A stretch of DNA of 64,000 bases from Lepidodermella squamata (taxonomy: Eukaryota > Gastrotricha): NCBI GenBank assembly GCA_047495785.1, contig JBLDXI010000024.1:3968001-4032000 (forward strand), written 5' to 3'. The position numbers and the translations under genes are program-made. The notes below the pieces were generated by a model. That model saw only the letters and a list, made by a program, of their open reading frames with translations, had not been told where the DNA came from and searched no databases. Positions 11,387-22,202 of this stretch are shown piece after piece (position 1 is the first letter of the stretch; the number at the start of each line of letters is the position of its first letter).

Positions 11387-12875
11387 GTGATCAAGGTGGA
11401 ATAATAGCTATAAATCTTTTGCGATAGAGTTCCCGTCGACTGATTTATTGCCGGTTGAAAAGATTCTCACGGGTTGATGAATGAAAAAGCGTGCGTTATC
11501 CTGTCTTGCTATTCAACAGACCCTCAACCGCTTTGAAGAGTAAATACAAAAAATTGGGCGCCCGGCGATGCACGTATGTAATATACTAGAAAGACAGAGG
11601 GTGCGTAAAAAACGCGCGGACCAGTTGCTATTATATGTTATTCTACTGCTGTGGTGTATATCACTTTCTTGGGTCGATCGAGCGCGCGTTGCTTGGAGAA
11701 GCGCGTCGACGTTATAGTGATAAAATGCGTGGTTTTTGCCGCACGCGCAAAGACATTTCGTACCGATCGAATTCTTACTGGTGCGTAGTAGTATTTTTAG
11801 CGTCCCTCGATTTCTTTATGCTACCTTACGGCTTTCGTGAATAGCGACGAGATATTCTTTTGAGACTACTGTGCGGCGGGACGGCGGCTTTTTTGCGTGA
11901 GCGCGAGGCCGTGCAATTAGTTTTTATACCGCGGCGAGTAATAAAATGTTAGACACAACGTGCGGCTATTTCATGGACGTCAATGAAGCATCAAGTCATT
12001 TTCCGCGCACCCTGGCGTGGCCGTCACGTGCGCTGTACATTGTGGTGAATGCTTCATCATGCGATCGAGAGTTGCTATCGATATAAGTCGCGGTTGAATG
12101 AAATTAAAAGGTGTGCCCAACTGCGGAAGTTCGAATTAAGTTAGAATGCCGGTTGAAAAGTGAGTCGTTAATATTGTCCGAACTGGCCACTTGGTTACCT
12201 CGAGCATATTATTTACTAAACAAATTAAAGAATGAAATGCAATAGGGGCAATCTGGGATACTATAGGACATGCAGAAGTGTCCGTGCCAAAGAATCGGGA
12301 AGTGTGGGGTTAGGAATACACTTCGCGAGACGGTAAAAGATTCCCTTCTCTTAAATGGGCTACTTGAAATAACTGCTATCATTGCGCAACGTCGAACTAT
12401 CGAGCATACCGATTAAGCGATGGATCGTTCGGGCTCGGCATCGTCCATTCGAAACTATATTAGTTGTCACATCAAATTTAGTTCTTGCAGCACGGCAATC
12501 TCCATCCCTAGATCCCTAGCTCAAACGTATAATCAATAATTTGGTCCATCTCTGAAGTTCCTAATTCTTCCTCTTTACTCTTTACCGACGGAGGGCACTA
12601 CAATATGCTGGCGGGCTGGGACATGGGCTAAGAGGTAATACAGGGAGACCGCTAATTATGTACAATTTCAAATAGAAAATTTTGAAACTTCAAACTGCAA
12701 AAATGTGACAATATGAATCAAACTTACAGTTTATGATTGTTCTATTGTTACTGTGTCGACACATATTTATTCATTAGTAAAGTTTTCACAGGGTTTACTA
12801 ATCAAATTTGAAAAAAGAATAACAATGAGACTTGCACACAGTGCATGTCTATTTGCGCTAGCCAGCATCGCAAAA
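11387..12875. other. Intergenic region, no gene found
   Basis: About 1.5 kb upstream of the small unknown gene and downstream of channel copy 1. The part at 11560-12060 is richer in CG dinucleotides than its surroundings. The 69-codon frame at 11635-11844 shows no family signature. No RNA gene or repeat was recognised. Confidence 0.5.
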
Positions 12876-14213
12876 TCAAAGTAGCATTTTCGCACCGTAT
12901 CCTACAAAAACACTACCGCCAACAGTGAACGCTGAAACAGCGGCAATAAGATCACACAAGCGAATCAAGTTAATGCCAGTATTTGCTCCCCGAGAAAAGA
13001 CTCGCATTCTCGCAATCTTAAGAGTTGTCAGAAAACAAGCTGATAGAGTGTACACAGTTATAGCCGCGCAGATGACCATGAAAGCTACAACAATATTGAT
13101 AAGGTACACCTCTTGCGCGGTTCGAGGTATCAGGGAGAAAATCAAGGTGAGAACAACAGCCATCGACAGATTCACAGTTACGCAGAACGTCGGACGATCC
13201 GGGTGGTGTGGATCCATGATTAAGCCGACAATTTGCAGGAGGAAAAGCGTGGTGGTCGGAATGAACACATTGCCGACGTAGTACTGATATTTCCGCTTAA
13301 TCGTGAGTGTTAGCGTCACATGATGGAACCCGCCAGCATCCCATGAAGATCCGTTAAAACTGACAAAAGTCCAGATGTCGTCGTCTCGCAACGGTTTATA
13401 CCCGTCTTGAACGCCGACAGAATCGATGGCAATCTCAACTTCATTGAGGACATTTTCGTTTTCGATTTCGAACGTGCAAGTTGCGAAGTCGAATGGGAAT
13501 TTAGTATAACTGAAGTTGAAACAAACCGAAATGAATGGTCGCACACAGTAGATCAGAAATCGAGGCCCTCCGACTCGAAACGGGCGAACTTTAATCAACC
13601 TCTCGCTGGAAAACAGGGTGAGAAAATCTCTAAAATTTTCCGCTATAAAATATATACGAACTCTCTCATGGGTCGCGATTCACCAATCGCGTTGATATGT
13701 TGCATATCTGGCCACCAAACTGAATCGGCTGGAATTTCAAACTGGACTCGGTCAAGAATATCCTGAGGCAGATGTTCGTAGCCATACAGCAATTCCGATC
13801 GTATGTCTCTACCGCACGGCATAATCCAAAATATGCGGAACACCATAGTAACCGTCATGCTTTTCAAGAGAAAACTATTAATAGCATCATAAGCACCTTC
13901 AGAATGGCAACCTCATCGATAAATCGTCGACATTGTTGATTTGGTGGATCATGGCAACGAGGAAACTTTTGATTGGGTCACTAAAATTGTTAGACGTCAA
14001 GTGCCATTCCGATGGCAGGTTGTTCGCTCTAGCGATAGGACAGAGATGGAAAAATCGATCGCGAAATGTGTTCGAGCGGCTCAGATTGACAGTGAAATCT
14101 TCGCCATCATTCATGATGAATCTCGTTAAATTTCTGTCCATCGCCTGGCCATTCGTGGCAACGGCTGTTAAAATATGGACAATGAGACCCGCGACAAGGT
14201 ACCGTCCATTCAT
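12876..14213 (-). CDS. Cys-loop ligand-gated ion channel subunit, copy 1
   Basis: Pentameric neurotransmitter-gated channel subunit of the plasma membrane. Exons 14213-13912, 13859-13662 and 13605-12876 encode 409 residues. Seen: signal peptide (MNGRYLVAGLIVHILTAVAT), extracellular domain with the loop-A motif WWPD, Cys-loop from Cys195 to Cys210 with FPFD inside, then four membrane segments (about VFIPTTTLFLLQIVGLI, VNLSMAVVLTLIFSLIP, INIVVAFMVICAAITVYTL and AAVSAFTVGGSVFVGYG). The M3-M4 loop is only about 25 residues. No vicinal Cys pair is seen in loop C, so it is not an alpha-type acetylcholine receptor. The exon 2/3 junction is ambiguous: I use GA|GTTCGT with acceptor CCAG|C, conserved in all three copies. 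Ligand and ion selectivity cannot be told. Confidence 0.93.
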
Positions 14214-16736
14214 TGTAATAGGCGGAAAATAGAATATCAATTTTTATTCGAGGATTATTGAAAGTGCAGCAGTGAATGCCGCCGCAATAAATTCGGTATT
14301 TTCTTTGCAGTATAAGATTTATTATCCGGATTGCCGCAAGTTCCTATTTCCGCTTATAAGTTAATTATAGGATTAACATTTTTCAGAAACATCTAGTAAA
14401 AAATGCAGACATTCTTATCTATCTTACTTTTCAAGGATGATTATATTGATTAGGATTTGATTAGGAAGAATTCTCTGAGTAACTTGAAAGGTGCAAACTT
14501 TTGTTCCCATTTCTAGAAATTGGAAAGCCATGCGCCAAACCAGCCTCGTTCTATTGAGTTCTATTGTATCCTGCATCCCTTGCGAGCGGTTTATTCATAC
14601 ATTTCACGATCATTTTTCGTACCCGAAGATGAAATCAACAGCAAGTTGTTAAGATAACTTTTAAGATATGTTAACTGCTATATCCATAAGCCTCCTATAG
14701 AGATAATTGGGTCAGGGAAGAGGCACAGCTGGTTCATAAGATTCATGACACTTACGCATAATCTTCCTACGCAGTCGTGCACTGCGATATAATTTCTGGA
14801 TTCAAACCGCCACTGTGAGCCAGTCGGTAAATTTCGCAATCATCCTGCTCTAATCCGCGGAGACACTCTGTAATTCACAGACGTCACGCTCTCCGAACTC
14901 AAAACGAGCCGTTGAGTTGCCATGGATCCTATCTATCAGAATGCCGAAGTCGGAGCCCTCCTCCTATTGTGCCTGTGCTATTTTCGGTTCAGTGGTTCAT
15001 CATTATATGGAATCAATCATCAATGCTGGAACGAGTATTGATGAGAAAATATTAACATCATGCAGAAGTGAGCTTTCATATGACCAAAAGATTGGGCGGC
15101 AATTTTTTCGGATCTCTAGGAGGTTTTAGTGAAAGAACTTCTCGAAACAGCATTCGCGAAATTTCTAATTTTTGCCACGGCGGGCACCACTGTCGTACCG
15201 GAAAAATTGAAGGATTATTGTTCACTGGGGAAAAATGTTTTTCAAGTTCGATTAGTTCGATTGTCTGACATAGTTTCCCAATGCACGGAATCAGAACGAT
15301 ATACCCAACATAAGCTGAAAACGATTCTTTGGATGCAATTCGTGAATGAATAATACCGCTATAAGCGGAAGTAGGTGGATTCCTCGCGTGAGACTTGATG
15401 CTATTAACATTGCTTAGCTCAATGTGGAACAAGAGGTTCAGCACTGATTGCGAGCCGTAGACCTCAAAGAGCCGAGGCAGTTTCCGCTGAGCCTAGTGTG
15501 ACTCTTCGTGACAAATCGCGTCATTGATTTTTGAATATTTCATGAATCGAAACTGAAACGAGTACATTTTTTTCGCAAGGCAATGGAAAAATAGTGCTGT
15601 TCCGATCAAATTGCTGAAAGCAAAACACGCGGCAATCGATACGGACTAGTTGAAGTATTATTGACACGCGCCAAATGGCCTTCTCTATCAAAAATATCTG
15701 TGGCTGGAAATCGCGGGAGTCCGCTGAAATCACTTCGAGTTCCCAATTTTCGACATATCAAAAACCACACTGACTTCGATCATTTTACTCCTAACGGGGA
15801 ATCACGAAAATAGAAGAAAATATGAGAAATAGGACATCGATAGGACCTCGGCTAGGCAACCAATGTGACGGTGACGATGACCGAGAGCCGGCGGCACAAC
15901 AGGCCTGGAAGCGACAAGCGCGGGTCGGAAGGAACGGCAGTGAGACAAGCTTACGGAGCAGACCCGTAAGCCAAGCATAGTCATATGCGACGACGGTATT
16001 CAGGTTCAGCTTGAGCACTGCTGGGAGAAACTTCACTACGAGTTCTTTTCCGCAGATTGTCTTTGGACTTTGGGCTATTATGACCCCATGTTTATACTCG
16101 CCATTCAAGGCGTTAGGGATCTTTCGTGTCCTATATCCTAATTATCATTGGATCACAATCCGGAAGGCATTCAAGTGAAAATTTGCTGGACCCGGATAGC
16201 AAATTGATAGTTCCCGCTGCATAGCTTGTATTTAAATGCGTTGAAATTTCTCTGCTTTACGGACGGCAATCTGCAGTTTTAAAGATAGCAACACTCATGA
16301 ATGAACCAATAAACTCCTATTTACACTTTACACCCTTCTTAAGAAGAACAATTGCCATGAAACTGTAAGTCAAGTCAGCAAATTATTAAGCTGAATTCAG
16401 AAATATAATGAAAACCCTATTGAGTTTACAGAAATTATATAATCCATCTCTATGTGCGCGCATGCATGAGTGCGATATGTGCCCGTTTTCCCCGCTGCTA
16501 GCCCTCTATTTATTATCACGCTATAAAAATGAGTGCTTATTTCAATGTTTATGTACGAGAAATCCGCCGGGGCTGCCCGGGGAAAGGCGGGAATGAAAAG
16601 CCTACGCACATACACACATATATATGTATGCTTACATGTACACATTCTGCAGAATATATTGCGTACAATACAACTCTATATAACTTGCTTTTGAAATAAA
16701 AAAGGATTTCTCTACACTCTACAGCTCTGCTGCAAC
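14214..16736. repeat. Upstream region of channel copy 1; duplicated flank, otherwise empty
   Basis: The first kilobase (to about 15340) aligns by eye with the 5' flanks of channel copies 2 and 3. Shared blocks include TTATCCGGATTG near 14330, AAGGATGATTATATTGATTA near 14435, and a stretch around 15205-15300 (TTATTGTTCAC, TGCACGGAAT). The remainder, 15350-16736, has only short open frames without family signatures and a CA/TA-rich microsatellite at about 16606-16645. Confidence 0.65.
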
Positions 16737-17552
16737 ATGATGGAATCGTCAAGCGATCAATTTCTTGTCCAGTTGGCTGCGCTACTGCAACAAAGTGGCA
16801 AACCTGCTCAATTGACATCAATGCCACAGATAGCAAGGCATCCAATGAACGATGATACGGAATCCTTTGCATCTCAGGCAGAATCGCCAAACGATGATTC
16901 CTCCATATCACAACCTAAGACAGTCGATGAAATGGCCGAGCGTAACAAATGGAGTGAAACACGCATCAGAAGCCTCTTGTCGCGATGGAAGTCGAATAGA
17001 GACAAATTCGAATCAAAGGCGTTCAAACATTGCCAGATTTGGAGTAATTTTGCCAAAGCCATCAGCTCCGAAACGCCCGATTTTCCGCAACTAACTGGAG
17101 AACAGTGCCGTCTGAAACTACGCGATCTAAAGCGGCAATTTCTGACAACACAGAAAGAAGCGGGTGATTCTGCCATTTGGGCAAACAAAATTCCTTATTA
17201 TGACGCATTAATTGATGCTTTCGACGACTCTCAGCCTATTAACCTTAGCGCTACTGTCGTGGTTGGAAGTGAAGCCGTCAAGTCTGAGGAAATCAGCCCT
17301 GTAACTACACGCTCGAGGCAAAAACGCAAGATCTCTGTGGATTCTTCTTTGATAGATGCAATCGCGTCTTATTTCGAAGAGGCCAGTCGCATTGAACGGC
17401 GCAAACTGGCGGTTCTTGAGCGACTTGCCTCAGCTTTTGGACAACTCAGCAAAACCTCTAAACGGACAAGAATCGAACGGCCTTGTCCATCCAATAACAT
17501 TGAGTCTAGTGAAGAAACTGATAGTGACTGCAGTATTGCACTTCAAGAATAA
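16737..17552 (+). CDS. Myb/SANT-like (trihelix-type) DNA-binding protein
   Basis: Intronless gene of 271 residues. Residues about 66-165 carry the three-tryptophan pattern of Myb/SANT-like domains (Myb_DNA-bind_4): NKWSETRIRSLLSRW, then WSNFAKAI, then LTGEQCRLKLRDLKRQF and W..KIPYYDALIDAF. The C-terminal third has a basic segment (RSRQKRK) and a helix with ERRKLAVLERLASAFGQL, a layout common in transposon-derived or trihelix regulators. Two ATGs are adjacent; the first is used. Likely nuclear; targets unknown. It converges on the coiled-coil gene, with about 170 nt between the stops. Confidence 0.8.
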   Translation: MMESSSDQFLVQLAALLQQSGKPAQLTSMPQIARHPMNDDTESFASQAESPNDDSSISQPKTVDEMAERNKWSETRIRSLLSRWKSNRDKFESKAFKHCQIWSNFAKAISSETPDFPQLTGEQCRLKLRDLKRQFLTTQKEAGDSAIWANKIPYYDALIDAFDDSQPINLSATVVVGSEAVKSEEISPVTTRSRQKRKISVDSSLIDAIASYFEEASRIERRKLAVLERLASAFGQLSKTSKRTRIERPCPSNNIESSEETDSDCSIALQE

Positions 17553-17724
17553 AAATGATCATTTGTATTTTCAATTTTATTGAAACAAGTCGAGAAAACG
17601 TCAACAAATCAAAATTTTGAAAGGTTGAAAAAACACCAGATTCGATCGAGAATTTGCTATAGAATTTCAAAATCATAAAATCAAGTGAAAAATGCACAAC
17701 GAAAGTAATTTCAGATATTTTCCT

Positions 17725-19108
17725 TCACTGGTCATCAAGCCAAGTGAGGTAGTCCAGGTTGTTCTCTTTGATGGGCTGTTCAGCAACCGGTTCGGGATCA
17801 AGTGACAAAAACCCGCAATCAGCGTAATCGGTTGAAAAACTCGACGGGGTATCCGCGGAAGAAATTTGGGGCAGTGAGTTTTGACGCTGGACCTGCTGCA
17901 GTGGTTCAGCGTAGTCCAAAACTTTGGCTGGCATTGATTTACGCCGGTTAACAGCTCGTTTTGTCTGAGGCTTCTTCTTAGCAGATACGGACTTCTTCTT
18001 CGCCAGTTTGGCGGGGGTCTTCGTTTCAACTTCAACAGCGATCGGAGCTGGGTCCAATTTTTCGCTGATTTCAATGCAAGTTGATTCGAGGCGATTTTCG
18101 ATCTCAGCAACAGCTTCAACTTTATCTTGTTTCGACCTTCGCGTAACTCGGCGCGTTTTCAAGGGACTTTCTCGAACCAGCGGGTCAGGAACTTTCAACT
18201 CTACAGCGGAAGGTTCAACACTTATTTGGGGCAAGGGTTGAAAACTTGACAACGCTTTAGAGATTGATTCCGAGAATTCACGCTTCAATTGCCCGAAGAC
18301 GCGGCTGTTTTCAGCTGTAAGTTCAGTGGAGAATAAGTCAAGACGGGCTTGAAGCTTCGAGCACGTCTCGTCCAAGCTACTCCTCAATATTCCATCGCGA
18401 AATTCGCTCAACCGCTGTTCAACAACGCTAAGGAGCGTGCTCTGCATACCTTCAATCGACTCCTTCAATAAATCAGTCTGAGCTTTGATAGCAGAATCTT
18501 GACGATCGATCATAGCGTTGTTTGATTCTGAGATGGCTTGCTTGGCTATTTCAGCTAGCTTAGAGGCGGCAGATTCAACGAAGCTCTGCTGGCATGAATC
18601 GATGTGATACTTCAGCGATGAAATGATTTTTTCAGGTAGCAAGTTTAAATCGCAACGAAATCCAACAATGGCATCGACAATTTTCGAGTGCATATCTTCG
18701 ATTCGAGAGGAAATCTCACTTATCTGCTGACTGCCGCTGTGAATGCTGGAGACTTGCTTCAAGCTTTGAAAACCTGCGAATAAGCTGTTGTTGTTCGACC
18801 CGCTCATGTATTGCGAACCTGACAACCCTTGCTGCTGAGAGTAACCGACGCTACCATTGTGATTCAAGTTCGAGGCAACAGGAAAGGCTTGCGATGATGA
18901 GAAAATCATTTGAGAAGAAGAGAATGAACTTTCTTGACTGGACTTGGCCGGCGTTTCCAATGCTGCTAAGGCTGAAGATGAAGACGGGACGTAAGGCCTA
19001 AAGTTATACCAACAAAACAAGAGACGTTAAAATGTAGTGCTCGATACACGTATCAACTTACTGAGAATGAGGAATGGTAGAAAAATAGTACGGCCGGGAA
19101 CTCATCAT
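17725..19108 (-). CDS. Ser/Gln-rich coiled-coil protein with a basic C-terminal region, unknown
   Basis: Exons 19108-19062 and 18997-17725 encode 439 residues; the intron is 64 nt and splits Gln (CA|G). The start is the first of two tandem ATGs. Residues about 20-100 are Ser/Gln/Asn-rich and low-complexity. About 100-250 is predicted helical coiled coil (ISSRIEDMHSKIVDAIV, KLAEIAKQAISE, LLKESIEGMQSTLLSVVEQ). About 270-370 holds several basic patches (TRRVTRRSKQDK, AKKKSVSAKKKPQTKR, NRRKS) that look like nuclear-localisation or DNA-contact segments. It ends in an acidic/aromatic tail, NLDYLTWLDDQ. I recognise no family; chromosome- or RNA-associated functions are possible but unproven. Confidence 0.75.
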
Positions 19109-19963
19109 TGCATCACAAAATTAGATAGGTAAAATCCTAGAGCCAACAGAGAATCAAGATTCAACATCATGTTGTTAGGAATCAATATCGCTAGTCGCCG
19201 CCACTGAACTGTAAATTATAGCTCATAGCAAAGATTGGCGTCCGATCGCAGCGGCCACCAAGTGAAGGCAGTTCAATCAATAGAAAGGGTCGCTTTGAAG
19301 CTCTACTGCAAACTGCCTATTTGTGTAAGTTTTTTCGTGCAAGATACTAGATGATATTGTCAAAATTGACGCAGATTGGCGCAAAAGCTTCTTCTACAAT
19401 CCGCAGCTGGGGCTGTAAAAAAGGTGAGTAGATAAGGATTTTCAAAGTTCGAAGTTCGGAAACTGCGCCGGAACCCGAACAGGATGGAGCTTGTTGGGAG
19501 TTCCCCGGTTCTCGGTTCACGTCCACGTTTTTTGAATTTCGAGCCAATTAAAAACACAATTTTATTTATTCCTTTAATATTAAATTTTAAAATGTGTATG
19601 ATAACATAAAATATTTGCTGTCAAATTTATCAGCTGGCTGCCTTGGCAACGTCGGCCGTCGGAGTTCATGCTTGCTATGTATGGCGTATTATCACGCTAG
19701 TTTTTAATTGAATTTCACAATTTATTGTTGTTGCCGCTCTCATGAGAATAATGCTGAAATTAGGCACTCAGATTCGTAAAAGGATATTGCTCACTTGAGT
19801 GCACCTTATTTTCGAGGCTGAAGTATTTTTTCCTGATCCCCATGGATTCTCGTGAGAAAACTTGTTTTATTCGCATTTACCTATATTGTCTTGCTCCATG
19901 GTTTTTCATATCTGATATATTCTTGAACTATCTTTAGGCAGTATTTGACGCTCTTTAACACCC
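19109..19963. other. Divergent intergenic region
   Basis: About 855 nt between the coiled-coil gene and the next plus-strand gene. Only short chance frames occur. No RNA gene or repeat was recognised. Confidence 0.5.
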
Positions 19964-21276
19964 ATGGCGACATTAGCTCCGCCATTCGGTGGTCGGCAAG
20001 CGATAGCTGGTTCTTGGGTATGTATTGTATTTTGTTGCTAATGACCAAATCTCCAAAATTAATTTTCAGTTTCCAACCGGGTTCCATGGACATAGCCGAA
20101 CAGGTCGTCGAAATGACTTTATTAACGAGTTTCGGTATAGGGCGAAGCCGCAACCACCTGTCATATTCACGCAACGAGCCATGGTAGGTTATCGGCCTTC
20201 AGTTATCGTATTTAATGATTCTTTTCACCATTGGTTTTGATTTACAGGAGAGGCCAGAAAGTCACGTTTTTTCTATTCATGACAATCGGGAAGCTTATTT
20301 AAGGCCGGAGCAATCTTGTGCTAAACGTGAATTGTCAGAAAAAGGTGTTCAGCCGCGACTGTTTGATGGGGAATTCTTCGATTTGGGTCTTGGCAAGAGA
20401 AAACTGGCAAATGGAACCCAGCGATCGGACAATAAAATGTTCTGGTGGGGTCCTCAGCAGGCTGACTTTGAAACACCTGGTTACCCGGATCTATCTCTTT
20501 ATCGAAGCAGTTACAATGCGCAACAGCCTCCGAATCAGGTCTACGTGGATCTAGCAACTGCTGGCCAATCAGCTGCAAATACACCGCAAGCTCTCACAAA
20601 GGAGCGCTTCACGACGATGTATCGCTACACTTACAATAAAGAGAATAACGGCGTGATCAATGTGATGAACAACGCTCCATTAGTCGAGAATGGATTCGGC
20701 GGTTTAACGCCTTCTCCGCCTAAAAGCGCGCCAAGTTTGGGCAGACGCCGAGCTCAAGCAAGCAATGACACTGTCAGATCCTGCTTGATTTGGGCGCCGC
20801 CACCCAAATCACAGTTGCATCATCAACAATCCTCTCAAACTGCTGCTGCTATCGCCCCGGCCGTTACATTTACCCCTGCACCGCCGCAAACGCCTAGAGC
20901 ACCCCCTCAACAACAAAGTTCGACTCTGCTACCAACGGCAGGTATATGCGATGATTACGGACCAAAACCTTTGGTGTTCTCACCTCTTCGAGGCAATGTT
21001 CATGACACTCCGTTCACAAACGAAGCTACAATGGCCGCTGCAGCTAATAAACAGAGATCCTCAAATGTGATGAACGTCACTCCGAACGTGAATACACAAC
21101 CCCGCTTTGAGACTGTTCCTTCATATCAGCAATCTACCGAAAGTCAGCGACCTCAAACCGTCGCGCCCCCTCCGCAATCGAATGGCAACAGTGATAGCAG
21201 CGGGCTTTCACGATCAAAGAGTGAGGCTGATTTGAGCCGTCCCAAATCAGTCATATTTTCAACGAGGCTTTGGTAA
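19964..21276 (+). CDS. Pro/Gln-rich protein of unknown function
   Basis: Exons 19964-20017, 20070-20183 and 20248-21276 encode 398 residues. All junctions are phase 0 with clean GT-AG ends and introns of 52 and 64 nt. The N terminus reads MATLAPPFGGRQAIAGSW, then FPTGFHGHS and RNDFINEFRYRAKPQPP. The first half has aromatic, Gly- and Asn-rich motifs (KMFWWGPQQADF, ERFTTMYRYTYNKENN). The second half is low-complexity Pro/Gln/Ala/Ser with a serine-rich basic end (SGLSRSKSEADLSRPKS) that suggests phosphorylation. No domain or membrane segment is recognised. The short N-terminal exons rest on phase and splice consensus alone. Confidence 0.7.
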
Positions 21277-21468
21277 ACAATCTCTGGTATCAAAAACTTT
21301 GGAGGAAAATACGAGTTATTTTTTATGCATTCATCACCTGTCTGAGGCAACTGTCAATTAGCTTTTCAAATTGTTAATAGCAGCCCCTTGGATGAAATTT
21401 TTAATAGCCTAACGTGGAGTTTTCGGATTTATCATTATTTTTTGAAAAAATCTTTATGGGTTTGTTAT

Positions 21469-21837
21469 TCAATTCATATATTTTTCTGAATACGCCGTCG
21501 CCGGTACGAAATGTGTTGTGATTCTTCGATTGTTACCATTTCGTCTGCATGGAATGTGATGACTGACAACACGCTGAGTGATGTAAATATGTGTACGAGC
21601 GCCGTGCATGAAATCGATGATGATGTGATTCAACAATAAAAACTCGGATGGGATTTTACAAGGTTCACCATGTATTGAACAGACCCTCGCACCTTTTTTA
21701 TTATCGAAAACATGATCGTGTAAATATTTTTTTGTCAATAATATAGCGAGAAGAATTACAATTAGCACGCTCGCGGTTGCTAAGAAAGCAACCCATCGAT
21801 TTGCGAATAGAGCGACGCGAAAAAACGGAAGAGCCAA
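21469..21837 (-). CDS. Possible small single-pass membrane protein (doubtful)
   Basis: Open frame of 122 codons with no in-frame ATG near its 5' end (it opens at TTG). It encodes a strong hydrophobic segment (WVAFLATASVLIVILLAILL) followed by a basic, His- and Cys-containing tail. An upstream exon would be needed, but no AG acceptor in the right place is evident. It may be chance or a single exon of an unrecognised gene. The rest of 21277-22202 holds nothing I recognise. Confidence 0.25.
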   Translation of the reverse strand: MALPFFRVALFANRWVAFLATASVLIVILLAILLTKKYLHDHVFDNKKGARVCSIHGEPCKIPSEFLLLNHIIIDFMHGARTHIYITQRVVSHHIPCRRNGNNRRITTHFVPATAYSEKYMN

Positions 21838-22202
21838 GTGGGAAAAAATAATTTATGAGAGTAACAGGTCCCATGGAAGAACAAAAACATGCATCATACG
21901 GAAGATCGTAATATCACATGAGCCAAAATTTACAGATGAAACTTGATAAACAAAAATAATAATAACATAGAATATTATGATATGCAATAAATATTGCACA
22001 ACCAAAAATTGGCGGAAGCAGATTTTCCATTCATATTAACATTGAGTAGAAGACTATTATGCCTACTTTTCAACCAGATCCGACAGAAAATGTAGCGAAA
22101 CATCAAAATAGCGCAATTTGATGGAAAATTCAATCACTACTCCTTGTGAAAATGTCAAAATTGCACCGTTTTCAATGTTCTGTACATATTTGCCCACGGT
22201 AA

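Noticed and set aside
12925-13281. 118-codon plus-strand frame, repeated over the other channel copies
   Set aside because: Antisense to the channel membrane segments; its conservation follows from the channel coding strand.
15076-15444. 122-codon minus-strand frame upstream of channel copy 1
   Set aside because: Falls in the duplicated 5' flank; the frame is not kept in the matching regions near 49.3 and 52.9 kb.
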